Shown here in pieces: positions 1 to 12,420 of a stretch of DNA of 64,000 bases (its first letter is position 1; each line of letters begins with the position of its first letter). The position numbers and the translations under genes are program-made. Location: NCBI RefSeq assembly GCF_025642155.1, contig NZ_CP106798.1, positions 7,750,001 through 7,814,000 of the forward strand, read 5' to 3'. This stretch comes from Streptomyces sp. HUAS 15-9. Lineage in GTDB: Bacteria > Actinomycetota > Actinomycetes > Streptomycetales > Streptomycetaceae. A model generated the notes under the pieces. It was not told the DNA's origin. It was given only the letters and a program-made list of their open reading frames with translations, and ran no database searches.

Positions 1-1
1 G

Positions 2-295
2 CTCGGCCCGACCGCGGCCCTGGTGGAGGAGGAGGCCCGCCGGGCGGGGCGTGACGTCACCGTGCGCACCCTGCTCGTCGAGGACGCCTGGGCCCGCTTC
101 GAGGCCGGCGACGACGAGGGGTACGTACGCCGGGTCGCGGCCGCCGCCGACGCCGTCACCGGCGCCGACGTGATCGTCCTGGCCCAGGCCTCGACGGCCC
201 CGGCCCAGCGGCTGACGACGACCGCGCTCGCGGTGCTGTCGAGCCCCCGGCCGGGCCTGGCGGCGGGGGCCGCGGCGGTCTGCTCGAACTCCTGA
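2..295 (+). CDS. Aspartate/glutamate racemase family protein, C-terminal part
   Basis: The 5' end lies outside the window. The open frame runs from base 2 to a TGA at 293-295 (97 codons visible). The visible part reads GPTAALVEEEA, then a region ending ADVIVLAQAS, which matches the C-terminal half of Asp/Glu/hydantoin-racemase family proteins, where the segment before the last helix carries the second catalytic region. The second catalytic cysteine usual for the family is not visible in the VIVLAQAS segment, so racemase activity cannot be claimed; the family includes many non-racemase members. Family placement is from motif memory, and the substrate is unknown. Confidence 0.6.
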   Translation, partial: LGPTAALVEEEARRAGRDVTVRTLLVEDAWARFEAGDDEGYVRRVAAAADAVTGADVIVLAQASTAPAQRLTTTALAVLSSPRPGLAAGAAAVCSNS

Positions 296-407
296 GCAAG
301 GCCACCCGGGCCCCCGCGTTGCCGCCCACGGGTGAGTGGCGGAGCGGGCGTCGGGTAGGTGGGGGATGAGTCCAGAGGCGATGTCGAGCGACTGGCCGGA
401 GGACACC

Positions 408-665
408 ATGACAACCCCCTATCCGGAACCCGTCGGGCCCGGGCCCACCCCCGGCCCGGACCCCCAGCAGCCGGAGCCGCCGCCCAACCCGGTCCCGGCC
501 CCCGAACCACCGCCGGCTCCCCAGCCGCCGCCCCCGGAGCCCCCGCCCGGCCCCCGGCCGACCCCGCCCCCGGAGCCGTCCCCGTCGCCGATCCCCCCGG
601 GCCCCGAACCGGTCCCGAACCCCGAACCGGGCCCACCGCTCACCCGAAACACACCCGGCCCCTGA
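408..665 (+). CDS. Small proline-rich protein
   Basis: An 85-residue protein that is almost entirely Pro, Glu, Gly and Pro-X dipeptides (PEPPPNP, PPPPEPPPGP and similar). The ATG at 408 is preceded by GGAGGA at about 398-403, which decides this start over a GTG at 336. There is no signal peptide, membrane segment or recognisable domain, so it is probably an extended, disordered cytoplasmic peptide. It converges on gnd with a hairpin between them. The GC-rich low-complexity sequence keeps other frames open too, so coding is likely but not certain. No function is assigned. Confidence 0.55.
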   Translation: MTTPYPEPVGPGPTPGPDPQQPEPPPNPVPAPEPPPAPQPPPPEPPPGPRPTPPPEPSPSPIPPGPEPVPNPEPGPPLTRNTPGP

Positions 666-671
666 AACGCA

Positions 672-707
672 CCCGGCCCCACGCCCCGAAGGGGGCACGG
701 GGCCGGG
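672..707. terminator. Bidirectional hairpin terminator between proline-rich ORF and gnd
   Basis: CCCGGCCCC at 672-680 pairs with GGGGCCGGG at 699-707. The inner CCCC (684-687) pairs with GGGG (691-694 or 692-695), leaving a short internal mismatch and a small loop. It sits between two convergent genes (stops at 665 and 735) and would serve both. There is no T-tract, as is usual in Streptomyces. Confidence 0.6.
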
Positions 708-734
708 ACGACGTAGGGCCGCGCCGGGCGGTCC

Positions 735-2174
735 CTACGCGGACACCTCCGACCGGTCCCCGCCCCACAGCGTGTGGAAGGAGCCGTCCCGGTCCACCCG
801 CCGGTAGGTGTGCGCACCGAAGAAGTCCCGCTGCCCCTGCGTGAGGGCGGCGGGCAGGCGCTCGGCGCGCAGCCCGTCGTAGTAGGCGAGGGCCGCGGCG
901 AAGCCCGGGGTCGCCACGCCCTGGCGGGTGGCGGCGATCAGGACCTCGCGCCAGTCGTCCTGGGCGGCCGCGATCTCCTGCGCGAACGTCTCGTCGGAGA
1001 GCAGGCTCGGCAGGTCGGGCCGGGCGTCGTAGGCGGCGCGGATACGGTCCAGGAAGGCCGCGCGGATGATGCAGCCGCCGCGCCAGATCGAGGAGACCGC
1101 GCCGAGGTCGATGTTCCAGTCGTACTCGTCGCTGCCCGCGGCGATCTCGTGGAAGCCCTGGGTGTACGACACGATCTTCGAGGCGTACAGCGCCTGCTCC
1201 ACCCGGTCGGCGAAGGCCGCCGCTTCCGACTCGGACAGTGCCGTGGGCTTCGGCCCGGCAAGGCCCCGCGAGGCCTCGCGCAGCGCCGCGTGACCGGACA
1301 GCGAGCGGGCGAAGACCGCCTCCGCGATTCCGGAGACCGGGACGCCGAGGTCGAGGGCGATCTGGACGGTCCAGCGGCCGGTGCCCTTCTGCTCGGCCTG
1401 GTCCACCACGACGTCGACGAAGGGCTTGCCGGTCGCCGCGTCCACGTGCGACAGGACCTCCGCCGTGATCTCGATCAGATAGGAGTCCAGACGGCCCGTG
1501 TTCCAGGTCCGGAAGATGTCCGCGATCTGCGCGGGGGAGTACCCGGCGACATCGCGCAGCAGCTGGTAGGCCTCACCGATCAGCTGCATGTCGGCGTACT
1601 CGATGCCGTTGTGCACCATCTTCACGAAGTGACCGGCGCCGTCCGGGCCGACGTGCGTGACGCAGGGCGCGCCGTCCGCCGCCTTCGCGGAGATCTTCTC
1701 CAGCATCGGGCCGAGCGAGTCGTACGACTCCTTCGGGCCGCCCGGCATGATGCTCGGCCCGTGCAGCGCGCCCTCCTCACCGCCGGAGACGCCCATGCCC
1801 ACGAAGTGGATGCCCTGCTCGCGCAGCGCCCTCTCACGGCGGCGGGTGTCCGCGAAGTGCGCGTTGCCACCGTCGATGATCATGTCACCGGGCTCCAGCA
1901 GCGGGGCGAACTCCTCGATCACCGCGTCCGTCGGGCCGCCGGCCTTGACCATGATGACCAGGCGGCGCGGCCGCTCGAGGGCCGCCACGAACTCCTCGGC
2001 GGTCTCGGCCTTGATGAAGTCCCCCTCGTTCCCGAACTCCTCCACCAGCGCCTTCGTCCGCGACACCGTACGGTTGTGCACGGCGACCGTGTAGCCGTTG
2101 CGTGCGAAGTTCCGCGCGAGGTTGCGGCCCATGACCGCGAGACCCGTGACGCCGATCTGCGCTGAAGTGCTCAT
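735..2174 (-). CDS. gnd: 6-phosphogluconate dehydrogenase, decarboxylating (NADP+)
   Basis: 479 residues, the full length of dimeric long-chain 6PGDHs. The N-terminal Rossmann motif is GVTGLAVMGRNLARN, followed by HNRT at the end of the second strand, where Asn-Arg-Thr favours the NADP 2'-phosphate. The central signature GSGEEG-type loop appears here as SGGEEGALHGPS, and the catalytic KMVHNGIEYADMQ follows. The C-terminal part carries FFGAHTYRR, typical of the family. It makes ribulose-5-phosphate and NADPH in the oxidative pentose phosphate pathway in the cytoplasm. The ATG has GAGGAGC upstream on the minus strand. It is monocistronic here, converging on the proline-rich ORF and divergent from the Rpf/M23 gene. 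Confidence 0.97.
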   Translation of the reverse strand: MSTSAQIGVTGLAVMGRNLARNFARNGYTVAVHNRTVSRTKALVEEFGNEGDFIKAETAEEFVAALERPRRLVIMVKAGGPTDAVIEEFAPLLEPGDMIIDGGNAHFADTRRRERALREQGIHFVGMGVSGGEEGALHGPSIMPGGPKESYDSLGPMLEKISAKAADGAPCVTHVGPDGAGHFVKMVHNGIEYADMQLIGEAYQLLRDVAGYSPAQIADIFRTWNTGRLDSYLIEITAEVLSHVDAATGKPFVDVVVDQAEQKGTGRWTVQIALDLGVPVSGIAEAVFARSLSGHAALREASRGLAGPKPTALSESEAAAFADRVEQALYASKIVSYTQGFHEIAAGSDEYDWNIDLGAVSSIWRGGCIIRAAFLDRIRAAYDARPDLPSLLSDETFAQEIAAAQDDWREVLIAATRQGVATPGFAAALAYYDGLRAERLPAALTQGQRDFFGAHTYRRVDRDGSFHTLWGGDRSEVSA

Positions 2175-4898
<2,724 letters not shown>

Positions 4899-5126
4899 GA
4901 GCTGTTCCTCTGCGTGAGGCCGGGGCCCTGAGCCCGGTTCGACGAACGGTCTGCTTCCATGGCCAACACTCTGCCGTGTCGAGTTCTTCCCGTCGTCGTA
5001 CCTGAGCAGGCAATGGGTCCTACTGCCGATGGAGTACGCCTGGACCCCGATCATCCCCAGGGTGGGCGACGCAGGGTGGAGACCCTCGGGGGCACGCTGC
5101 TACCGCCCCTGGTACTACTGCTGCTC

Positions 5127-5885
5127 GTGGACCTCGACCCGGACCTTGCCGCGCTCCGCCCGCTCGGCGGTTTCTTCGTCCTGCGCACGGCAGGAGAAGC
5201 GGCCGCGGCAACACCGGGAGGACCGCCCACACTTGCCGAAACCTACGAAAAAGCGACGGCGGACATCGATGACAACGCGCTGACGTTCCGCGTCGAGACC
5301 GTTGCACACCGCCTCCGCACCCGGGAGTCCCGGGTGGCGGCGTCGATCGCCCACCAGGCGCTCGCGGCCCGCCTGTGGTCGTCGGCCCTCGGCTGCGCCG
5401 CCCTGTACGGCCGCCTCCCCGACCTGGACCCCCAACTGCTGCGCTGGGACCCGGCCGCCGTCGCCCCCGACGACCTTTGGCTGACCGAGCCGCGCCCGCT
5501 GCCCGGGAACCCCGGGAACGCCGCCACCCTTGCCGCCGCCGTGCTGCGGGGCCATCTGGCGCCCCTAGGGGAAGCCCTGAGAGCCCGGTACGGCCTCGCG
5601 GCCGGCCTCCTGTGGGGGAACGCGGGCTCGGCGCTCGTCGGCGCGGCCCGCGAGCTCGATCGGTGGGCCCGCGGCGACGGGCGCGGCGACGTGGCCGACC
5701 GGGCGCGCGCGCTCACCGCCGAACTGTTCACCCACCCCCTCCTGAAGGACACCGGCACCCTCACCGGCACCTCCTTCCGGCGCCGCAGCTGCTGCCTCTA
5801 CTACCGGGTGCCCGGCGGCGGGGTCTGCGGTGACTGTTGTTTCACACGGCCACCGTGCTCTTCCCCGGGCGCCCCGTCTGGGTGA
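5127..5885 (+). CDS. FhuF-like (2Fe-2S)-binding protein
   Basis: 252 residues from a GTG at 5127. An in-frame ATG at 5013 is also possible, but the bases 5013-5126 have much poorer third-position GC and no clear ribosome site fits either start, so the N-terminus is uncertain. The C-terminus carries the FhuF-type cluster ligands: CCLYYRVPGGGVCGDCC, with the two adjacent Cys followed by C-x2-C. In Escherichia coli FhuF this motif binds a 2Fe-2S cluster used to reduce ferric iron from siderophores. No siderophore genes adjoin it here, so the iron role is by family only. Its stop lies 38 bp before the start of glgA, so the two could be co-transcribed. Confidence 0.75.
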   Translation: MDLDPDLAALRPLGGFFVLRTAGEAAAATPGGPPTLAETYEKATADIDDNALTFRVETVAHRLRTRESRVAASIAHQALAARLWSSALGCAALYGRLPDLDPQLLRWDPAAVAPDDLWLTEPRPLPGNPGNAATLAAAVLRGHLAPLGEALRARYGLAAGLLWGNAGSALVGAARELDRWARGDGRGDVADRARALTAELFTHPLLKDTGTLTGTSFRRRSCCLYYRVPGGGVCGDCCFTRPPCSSPGAPSG

Positions 5886-5923
5886 CCATGAGGGGACCGG
5901 CCGGTGAGACCAGGGGGTTGCGG

Positions 5924-7093
5924 GTGCGAGTGGGACTGCTGAGCCGGGAGTACCCCCCGGACGTGTACGGCGGCGCGGGCGTCCATGTCGAGTTCCTGGC
6001 CAGGGAGTTGAGGCCACTGGTCGACCTGGAGGTGCACTGCTGGGGCGAGGGCCGCGCAGTGGGCGTCGTACGTCACCGGCCCTGGTCCGCGCTCGACACC
6101 GCCAACGACGCGCTGCGCACCTTCTCCGTCGACCTCTCCATCGCCGCGGCCCTCGAAGGCCGCGAACTCGTCCACTCCCACACCTGGTACGCCAATCTCG
6201 CCGGCCATGTCGCCAAGCTCATGTACGGCGTCCCGCACGTGCTGACCGCCCACTCGCTGGAGCCGCTGCGTCCCTGGAAGGCCGAGCAACTCGGCGGCGG
6301 ATACGCCCTGTCCGGCTGGGCCGAGCGCACCGCGATCGAGGCCGCCGACGCCGTGATCGCCGTGTCGGCGGCGATGCGCGAGGACGTCCTCGGCTGCTAC
6401 CCCGCGCTGGACCCGGCGCGGGTCCACGTCGTGCACAACGGCATCGACACCACCCTCTACCGGCCGGACCACGGCACCGACGTGCTCACTCGCGTCGGCC
6501 TGGACCCGGATCGCCCCTATGTGCTGTTCGTCGGCCGGATCACCCGGCAGAAGGGCGTGCCCCATCTGCTGCGCGCGGTGCGGCACATCGACCCGGCGGC
6601 ACAGATCGTGCTGTGCGCGGGCGCGCCCGACACCCCGGAGGTCGACCGGGAGTTCCGTGACCTGTTCCAGGAGCTGAGCCGGGTCCGCGAGGGCGTGCAC
6701 TGGATCCCGCAGATGCTGCCGCGCGCGGACGTCATCCAACTCCTCACGCACGCCGCCGTCTTCGCCTGCCCCTCGGTGTACGAACCGCTCGGCATCGTCA
6801 ACCTGGAGGCGATGGCCTGCGGCACGCCCGTCGTGGCCTCCCGGGTCGGCGGGATTCCCGAGGTCGTCGAGGACGGGGTGACGGGCCTGCTCGTCCCCGT
6901 GCACAAGGAGGGCGAGGACGCCGGGGAGTTCGAGGCGGGCCTGGCGCGGGCGCTGGACGCGGTCGTCGGCGACCGTGAGACGGCCCGGCGGATGGGGGAG
7001 GCCGGACGGGAGCGCGCGGTGGGCGAGTTCGGCTGGGACACGGTGGCCCGGCGCACGGTCCGGCTGTACGAGGAGATCCTCAAGCAGGCTTAG
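5924..7093 (+). CDS. glgA: Glycogen synthase, actinobacterial GT4 type
   Basis: 389 residues from the GTG at 5924 ([12 protein letters not shown] after re-coding of GTG), chosen because AGGGGG lies seven bases upstream and the protein then begins directly at the first beta-strand. An upstream ATG at 5888 lacks a ribosome site. The GT-B fold shows [14 protein letters not shown] (donor/acceptor glycine loop), the hinge, and the C-terminal [34 protein letters not shown] (E-x7-E GT4 signature). Actinobacterial GlgA of this GT4 type (GlgM-like) can also make maltose-1-phosphate from ADP-glucose, so the product may be maltose-1-phosphate rather than glycogen directly. It is followed by glgC 52 bp downstream, which supplies ADP-glucose. 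Confidence 0.9.
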   Translation: MRVGLLSREYPPDVYGGAGVHVEFLARELRPLVDLEVHCWGEGRAVGVVRHRPWSALDTANDALRTFSVDLSIAAALEGRELVHSHTWYANLAGHVAKLMYGVPHVLTAHSLEPLRPWKAEQLGGGYALSGWAERTAIEAADAVIAVSAAMREDVLGCYPALDPARVHVVHNGIDTTLYRPDHGTDVLTRVGLDPDRPYVLFVGRITRQKGVPHLLRAVRHIDPAAQIVLCAGAPDTPEVDREFRDLFQELSRVREGVHWIPQMLPRADVIQLLTHAAVFACPSVYEPLGIVNLEAMACGTPVVASRVGGIPEVVEDGVTGLLVPVHKEGEDAGEFEAGLARALDAVVGDRETARRMGEAGRERAVGEFGWDTVARRTVRLYEEILKQA

Positions 7094-7145
7094 CACGCCT
7101 TTCCCGGGGGCAGGCATGGGGCAACCAGGGTGAGGGGGAGCGGCC

Positions 7146-8366
7146 ATGCGTCGTGGAGGACCTTCAGTTCTCGGAATCGTGCTGGCGGGCGGCGAGGGCA
7201 AGCGGCTGATGCCCCTGACCGCGGACCGGGCCAAACCCGCGGTCACCTTCGGCGGCACCTACCGTCTCGTCGACTTCGTGCTCTCCAACCTCGTCAACGC
7301 CGACATCCTGCGCATCTGTGTGCTGACCCAGTACAAGTCGCACTCGCTGGACCGGCACATCACCACCACCTGGCGGATGTCGAGCCTGCTGGGCAACTAC
7401 ATCACCCCCGTCCCGGCGCAGCAGCGGCTGGGCCCGCGCTGGTACCTGGGCAGCGCGGACGCGATCCTGCAGTCGCTCAACCTCGTCCATGACGAACAGC
7501 CCGACTACGTCGCCGTGTTCGGCGCCGACCACGTCTACCGCATGGACCCGCGCCAGATGCTCGCACAGCACATCGAGGGCGGCGCGGGTGTGACGGTCGC
7601 GGGCATCCGGGTGCCGCGGGCGGAGTCCTCCTCCTTCGGGGTGATCACCCCCGGCTCGGACGGGCAGAGTGTGGAGCGCTTCCTGGAGAAGCCCGCCGAC
7701 CCTCCGGGCCTGGCGGACGACCCGGACCGCGTCTTCGCCTCGATGGGCAACTACCTCTTCACCACCAAGGCGCTGATCGAGGCGCTGCAGCGGGACGCCG
7801 AGGACGAGCGGTCCGTGCACGACATGGGCGGTTCGATCCTGCCCCGGCTCACCGGCCGGGGCGAGGCGCAGCTGTACGACTTCAGCGACAACCACGTCCC
7901 CGGCGAGACCACCCGGGACAAGGGCTACTGGCGAGACGTCGGCACGCTCGACGCCTACTACGACGCCCATATGGACCTGATCGCCGAGCGCCCCGCCTTC
8001 AACCTCTTCAACCGCGGCTGGCCCGTCTACACCCACTCGGGCCAGCTCTCCCCGGCCCGCTTCGGCGCCGGCGGCATGGCGAGCGAGTCCATCATCAGCT
8101 CGGGCTGCCTGATCCGCGGCCAGGTCACCCGCTCCGTCCTGTCACCCGGCGTGGTGGTCGACCCGGGCGCGGTCGTCCAGGGCTCGATCCTGCACGACAA
8201 CGTCCACATCGGCCGGGGCGCGGTCGTGCGCGGTGCCGTCCTCGACAAGAACGTCGAGGTGCCGCCCGGCGCGACCATCGGCGTCAATCCCGAGCGGGAC
8301 ACCGAGCTTTACACGGTCTCCAAGGGCGGGGTGATCGTCCTCGGGAAGGGGCAGCGGGTCTCGTAG
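7146..8366 (+). CDS. glgC: Glucose-1-phosphate adenylyltransferase (ADP-glucose pyrophosphorylase)
   Basis: 406 residues; the ATG follows GAGGGGGA. The N-terminal nucleotidyltransferase domain has [22 protein letters not shown] (catalytic and ATP-binding loop) and [11 protein letters not shown]. The active-site [10 protein letters not shown] and the glucose-1-phosphate region FLEKPADP follow, and the C-terminal third is a left-handed beta-helix of hexapeptide repeats ([31 protein letters not shown]). It makes ADP-glucose for glycogen or trehalose polymers together with glgA just upstream; spacing and strand suggest one operon. Confidence 0.96.
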   Translation: MRRGGPSVLGIVLAGGEGKRLMPLTADRAKPAVTFGGTYRLVDFVLSNLVNADILRICVLTQYKSHSLDRHITTTWRMSSLLGNYITPVPAQQRLGPRWYLGSADAILQSLNLVHDEQPDYVAVFGADHVYRMDPRQMLAQHIEGGAGVTVAGIRVPRAESSSFGVITPGSDGQSVERFLEKPADPPGLADDPDRVFASMGNYLFTTKALIEALQRDAEDERSVHDMGGSILPRLTGRGEAQLYDFSDNHVPGETTRDKGYWRDVGTLDAYYDAHMDLIAERPAFNLFNRGWPVYTHSGQLSPARFGAGGMASESIISSGCLIRGQVTRSVLSPGVVVDPGAVVQGSILHDNVHIGRGAVVRGAVLDKNVEVPPGATIGVNPERDTELYTVSKGGVIVLGKGQRVS

Positions 8367-8500
8367 GTCTCGTACGCCTGTTTGGTGGCTCCCTCTTCTG
8401 GCGCGACGCGTTTTGTTCAATTAGCCCTGGATGCCCGGGTTTCGGATCTCCGACCCTCACGATGCAGACAGCGATGTCTAACCATCGGAGGTCATCCGAC

Positions 8501-10822
8501 ATGAGACGGACCCGGCACCCGCGGCTGTGCCTGGCCGGGGTGATGACAGCGTCCGCGCTGCTCGCCGCCCCCGCCGCAGGGGCCGCCGAGCCGACCGGCG
8601 GTCACCTCACCGACCTGGTGAACCCGTTCATCGGGACCCAGAACGAGGGCAACACCTTCCCCGGCGCGGCCATGCCCTTCGGCATGGTGCAGCTCTCGCC
8701 CGACACCGGGCACAGCACCGGCTACGACTACTCCCAGAACCGCATCCGTGGCTTCTCCCTGGTCCACCTCTCGGGCGTCGGCTGCCGGATCGGCGGTGAC
8801 CTGCCCGTCCTGCCGACCATCGGCGACGTCACCCAGACGGACAACGCGAAGTACGCCGTCGGCTTCCGGCACGAGGACGAGACGGCGGGCCCCGGCTACT
8901 ACCGGGTGGGTCTGGCGTCCGGCATCGGAGCCGAACTCACGGCGACCGCGCGCACCGGCGTCCAGCGCTTCTCCTTCCCCGCCACCGACAAGGCCAATGT
9001 CCTGCTCAACGCGGGCCAGTCGCTGCACAAGAAGGTCTCCGCCAAGGTGGAGGTGCTGGACGACCGCACGGTGCGCACCGCCGTCACCGGCCATGGATTC
9101 TGCCGGGACACCCTGCCGTACACGGTCTACACGATCACCCGCTTCGACCGGCCCTTCACCGCGTACGGCACCTGGGACGGCAAGGCCGTCACGCCCGGCT
9201 CGCGGACCGGGAAGGACGGCGCCTACGTCCGCTTCGACGCGACCCGGGACCGTACCGTCACGGCGACCACCGCCCTGTCCTACGTCGACGCCGACGGAGC
9301 GGCGGTCAACCTCCGTGCGGAGGGCGGCCGTTCCTTCGACGCCGTACGCGACGCGGCCCGGCGGGCCTGGGAGGAACGCCTCGGCACCGTCCGGGTCCAG
9401 GGCGGGGACGAGACCCTGCGGCGCACCTTCTACTCGTCCCTGTACCGGTCCTTCCTCGCCCCGAACACCGGCAGCGACGCCGACGGCCGCTACCGGGGCT
9501 GGGACCTGCGCGTCCACCGCGCCCAGGGATTCACCTACTACCAGAACTGGTCCCTGTGGGACACCTACCGCACCCAGTGCCAGCTCCTCGCCCTGCTCGC
9601 GCCCCAGGAGGCCCGCGACATGGCGCTGTCGGTGCTGAAGGTCGGCGAGGAGGGCGGATGGCTGCCCAAGTGGGGCTACGGCACGGTCGAGACGAACATC
9701 ATGACCGGCGACCCGGTCACCCCGTTCCTGACCACCGCCTACCAGCAGGGCCTGCTGAAGGGGCATGAGGAACAGGCGTACCGGCTGCTGCGCCGCAACG
9801 CCGACGGTGTGCCGCCCGCCGACCTGCCGATCGCGGGCCGGGAGGCCAACGCCGAGTACATCGCGAACGGCTTCGCGCCCTACGTCAAGGGCCGCCCGCA
9901 GACCAAGCTGGGCGACTCGGACTACCACCAGGGGGCCTCGGTCACCTTGGAGTACGCCCTGTCCGACGCCATGCTGGCGCAGATGGCGCGCGGCCTCGGC
10001 CACGTCGCGGACGCCGAGCGGTACGCGGCCCGCTCCCGCAACTACCGCAACATCTTCGACCCCTCGACCGGGTTCTTCCGGGCCCGGGACGCCTCCGGAG
10101 CCTTCGCCGGACCGGACGACCCGGCCCTGAGCGTGGGCTTCCACGAGGGCACCGCCTGGCAGTACCAGTGGCTGGTGCCGCAGGACCTGCCGGGCATGAT
10201 CGGACTGATCGGCGGCGAACGGGCGGCCAACGACCGGCTCGACGCGTTCTTCGCCTACGACCGGCTGCTGGCCGACCCCGAGCGCACCGCGCGCGAGGTG
10301 TGGGTGCACGGCAACGCGTACGCCTACTACAACGCGGCCACCTACAACCCGCAGAACGAGCCCGACCTCATCGCCCCGTACACCTATCTGTCGACCGGAC
10401 AGCCCTGGAAGACCACCGACGTGGTGCACGCGGCACTGACGCTCTTCACGGACTCGCCGACCGGCATGACCGGAAACGACGACCTGGGCACGATGTCCGC
10501 CTGGAACGTGCTGTCGTCGATCGGACTCTTCCCGGTCCAGCCCGGATACGGCACCTGGGGTCTGTCCACGCCCGTCTTCGACCGGGTCGACCTCGCCCTG
10601 GACCGCCGCTACTGGCCGGGCGGCCGGCTGACCGTGACCGCGCCCGGCACCTCGGCCGGCGACCGCTACGTCCAGTCGGCCCGCACCGACGGATCGCCCT
10701 ACGGCCGGACCTATCTGACGACCGATGCGCTGCGCTCCCTGCGCCAACTCGCCTTCACCGTCGGCCCCGACCCGTCCGAGTGGGGTACGTCACGAGAGGC
10801 GGCGCCACCGGTGCTGAACTGA
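8501..10822 (+). CDS. Secreted GH92 alpha-mannosidase
   Basis: 773 residues from the ATG at 8501, with GGAGGT at 8487-8492; an in-frame ATG at 8474 lacks a site. A signal peptide ends near AAPAAGAAEP. The GH92 pattern is clear from the start: VNPFIGTQNEGNTFPGAAMPFGMVQLSPDT, then GYDYSQNRIRGFSLVHLSGVGC, WSLWDTYRTQ and, near the C-terminus, NEPDLIAPY and GNDDLGTMSAW, which surround the calcium and catalytic acid residues of the family. GH92 enzymes are calcium-dependent exo-alpha-mannosidases, mostly alpha-1,2. It would trim high-mannose N-glycans outside the cell, which fits the N-glycan locus at 20.4-31 kb, although it lies 11 kb away and has no copy of that operator upstream. Confidence 0.93.
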   Translation: MRRTRHPRLCLAGVMTASALLAAPAAGAAEPTGGHLTDLVNPFIGTQNEGNTFPGAAMPFGMVQLSPDTGHSTGYDYSQNRIRGFSLVHLSGVGCRIGGDLPVLPTIGDVTQTDNAKYAVGFRHEDETAGPGYYRVGLASGIGAELTATARTGVQRFSFPATDKANVLLNAGQSLHKKVSAKVEVLDDRTVRTAVTGHGFCRDTLPYTVYTITRFDRPFTAYGTWDGKAVTPGSRTGKDGAYVRFDATRDRTVTATTALSYVDADGAAVNLRAEGGRSFDAVRDAARRAWEERLGTVRVQGGDETLRRTFYSSLYRSFLAPNTGSDADGRYRGWDLRVHRAQGFTYYQNWSLWDTYRTQCQLLALLAPQEARDMALSVLKVGEEGGWLPKWGYGTVETNIMTGDPVTPFLTTAYQQGLLKGHEEQAYRLLRRNADGVPPADLPIAGREANAEYIANGFAPYVKGRPQTKLGDSDYHQGASVTLEYALSDAMLAQMARGLGHVADAERYAARSRNYRNIFDPSTGFFRARDASGAFAGPDDPALSVGFHEGTAWQYQWLVPQDLPGMIGLIGGERAANDRLDAFFAYDRLLADPERTAREVWVHGNAYAYYNAATYNPQNEPDLIAPYTYLSTGQPWKTTDVVHAALTLFTDSPTGMTGNDDLGTMSAWNVLSSIGLFPVQPGYGTWGLSTPVFDRVDLALDRRYWPGGRLTVTAPGTSAGDRYVQSARTDGSPYGRTYLTTDALRSLRQLAFTVGPDPSEWGTSREAAPPVLN

Positions 10823-10838
10823 CCTCAGGCGGCTCTTG

Positions 10839-10868
10839 AGTCCCGTCCGTTTCACTGGAGGCGGGACT
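10839..10868. terminator. Hairpin after the GH92 gene
   Basis: AGTCCCG (10839-10845) pairs with CGGGACT (10862-10868), with inner TCC/GGA pairs and a two-base bulge around the loop GTTTCACT. It starts 17 bp past the GH92 stop. No T-run follows. Confidence 0.5.
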
Positions 10869-10967
10869 TAATCTGCTGTTAACTGAGCGTAGCCTGATCG
10901 TACTTGACCGTAATTGCTTGTGGGAGGTTGACTTCTTGTCCACCCACCGTCGACGCGAGGCAAGCCC

Positions 10968-12305
10968 TTGACTGCTGACCTGCTCGCTCCCCTCGACCTG
11001 GCGTTCTGGAACATCGAGTCCGACCGGCACCCGATGCACCTGGGCGCACTCGGTGTCTTCTCCGCGCACTCGCCCACCGCGGGTGCCCACGCGGCCGATC
11101 TGCTCGCCGCCCGTGCCGCCGCCGTGCCCGGACTGCGGATGCGCATCCGGGACGTCTGGCAGTCACCGGACCTGCGCCGGCCGCTGGCCTTCGGCGGTGC
11201 CACCCGCGAGCCCGACCCCGGCTTCGACCCGCTGAACCATGTACGGCTGCACGCCCCCACCGCCGACTTCCACGCCGCTGCGGGCCGGCTCATGGAGCGC
11301 CCGCTGGAGCGCGGCCGGCCGCCGTGGGAGGCCCATGTCCTGCCGGGGGAGGACGGCGTCTCCTTCGCCGTGCTCTTCAAGTTCCACCACGCCCTCGCCG
11401 ACGGCCTGCGCGCGCTCAAGCTCGCCGCCGGGGTCCTGGACCCGGTGGAGCTGCCGGCGCGCACTCCCCGCCCGATCGAGCCGCCGCGCGGTGTGCTGCC
11501 CGATGTGCGCAGACTGCCCGGCCTGCTGCGGGGCGCGCTGTCCGATGTGGGCCGGGCCCTCGACATCGGCGCCTCCGTCGCCCTGTCCACCCTCGGCATC
11601 CGCTCCTCCTCGGCACTGACCGCCGAGCCCAGCGGCACCCGGCGCACCGCCGGGGTGGTCCTGGACATCGACGACGTGCACCGGATCCGCAAGGCCGTCG
11701 GCGGGACCGTCAACGACGTGCTCATCGCCGTCGTCGCGGGCGCCCTGCGCCGCTGGCTCGACGAACGCGGCGACGGCAGCGAGGGCGTCGCGCCCCGCGC
11801 CCTGATCCCCGTCTCCAGGCGCCGCCCGCGCACCGCGCACCCACAGGGCAACCGGCTCTCCGGCTATCTGATACGGCTTCCCGTCGACGACCCCGACCCG
11901 GTCAGCCGCCTCGGCACGGTCCGCACGGCGATGAACCGCAACAAGGACGCCGGCCCCAACCGGGGCGCGGGCGCCGTCGCCCTGCTCGCCGACCACGTGC
12001 CCGCGCTCGGCCACCGCCTCGGCGGCCCGCTGGTCGGTCAGGCGGCCCGGCTGTGGTTCGACATCCTGGTCACCAGCGTGCCCCTGCCCGGCCTCGGGCT
12101 GCGGCTCGGCGGCCACCCGCTGACCGAGGTCTACCCCTTCGCGCCGCTCGCCCCCGGCCAGTCCCTGGCGGTGGCGATCTCCACCTACCGCGGCCGGGTG
12201 CACTACGGGCTGGTCGCCGATGCACGGGCGGTGCCCGACCTCGACGTGCTCGCACGGGCGGTGACCGACGAACTGGAGTCACTGATCGCCGCCTGCGACC
12301 CCTGA
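10968..12305 (+). CDS. Wax ester synthase / diacylglycerol acyltransferase (WS/DGAT)
   Basis: 445 residues from a TTG at 10968 with GAGG seven bases upstream; the protein begins MTADLLAPLDLAFWNIES, the usual N-terminus of the family. The catalytic HHxxxDG motif is HHALADG (H140, H141, D145, G146). Later conserved segments include the GTVNDVLIAVVAGALRRWL helix and the PLPGLGLRLGG-type region near the C-terminus. The enzyme transfers acyl-CoA to diacylglycerol or long-chain alcohol for storage lipid in the cytoplasm or at the membrane. The 145 bp before it hold A/T-rich bits that may be a promoter, but I could not fix the boxes. It is likely monocistronic. Confidence 0.92.
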   Translation: MTADLLAPLDLAFWNIESDRHPMHLGALGVFSAHSPTAGAHAADLLAARAAAVPGLRMRIRDVWQSPDLRRPLAFGGATREPDPGFDPLNHVRLHAPTADFHAAAGRLMERPLERGRPPWEAHVLPGEDGVSFAVLFKFHHALADGLRALKLAAGVLDPVELPARTPRPIEPPRGVLPDVRRLPGLLRGALSDVGRALDIGASVALSTLGIRSSSALTAEPSGTRRTAGVVLDIDDVHRIRKAVGGTVNDVLIAVVAGALRRWLDERGDGSEGVAPRALIPVSRRRPRTAHPQGNRLSGYLIRLPVDDPDPVSRLGTVRTAMNRNKDAGPNRGAGAVALLADHVPALGHRLGGPLVGQAARLWFDILVTSVPLPGLGLRLGGHPLTEVYPFAPLAPGQSLAVAISTYRGRVHYGLVADARAVPDLDVLARAVTDELESLIAACDP

Positions 12306-12327
12306 GGGACCGGCCCGCGGACCGAGT

Positions 12328-12357
12328 TTGGCGGTTCGTCCCGGCGCTCCGTAAAAT
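12328..12357 (+). promoter_or_regulatory. Candidate promoter of the zinc-ribbon SDR gene, inside an inverted repeat
   Basis: TTGGCG (12328-12333) and TAAAAT (12352-12357) are 18 bp apart, 64 bp before the ATG at 12421. The -10 box lies in the spacer of a 9-bp inverted repeat, CGGCGCTCC (12342-12350) and GGAGCGCCG (12384-12392), which could be an operator or the terminator of the preceding gene. Confidence 0.4.
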
Positions 12358-12420
12358 TCCCCGTTCGAAAGCGGTCGCGAGTCGGAGCGCCGCGCGAGTG
12401 ACCAGGGAAACGGCAGCGCG

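Noticed and set aside
774..2165. 463-codon plus-strand frame opposite gnd
   Set aside because: It is a shadow of the gnd gene in a high-GC genome; codon usage and lack of motifs show it is not coding.
8367..8500. Copy of the N-glycan LacI operator before the GH92 gene
   Set aside because: No CTAA-N6-TTAG with central GCGC is present; ATTAG occurs once by itself. GH92 control by this LacI is not supported.
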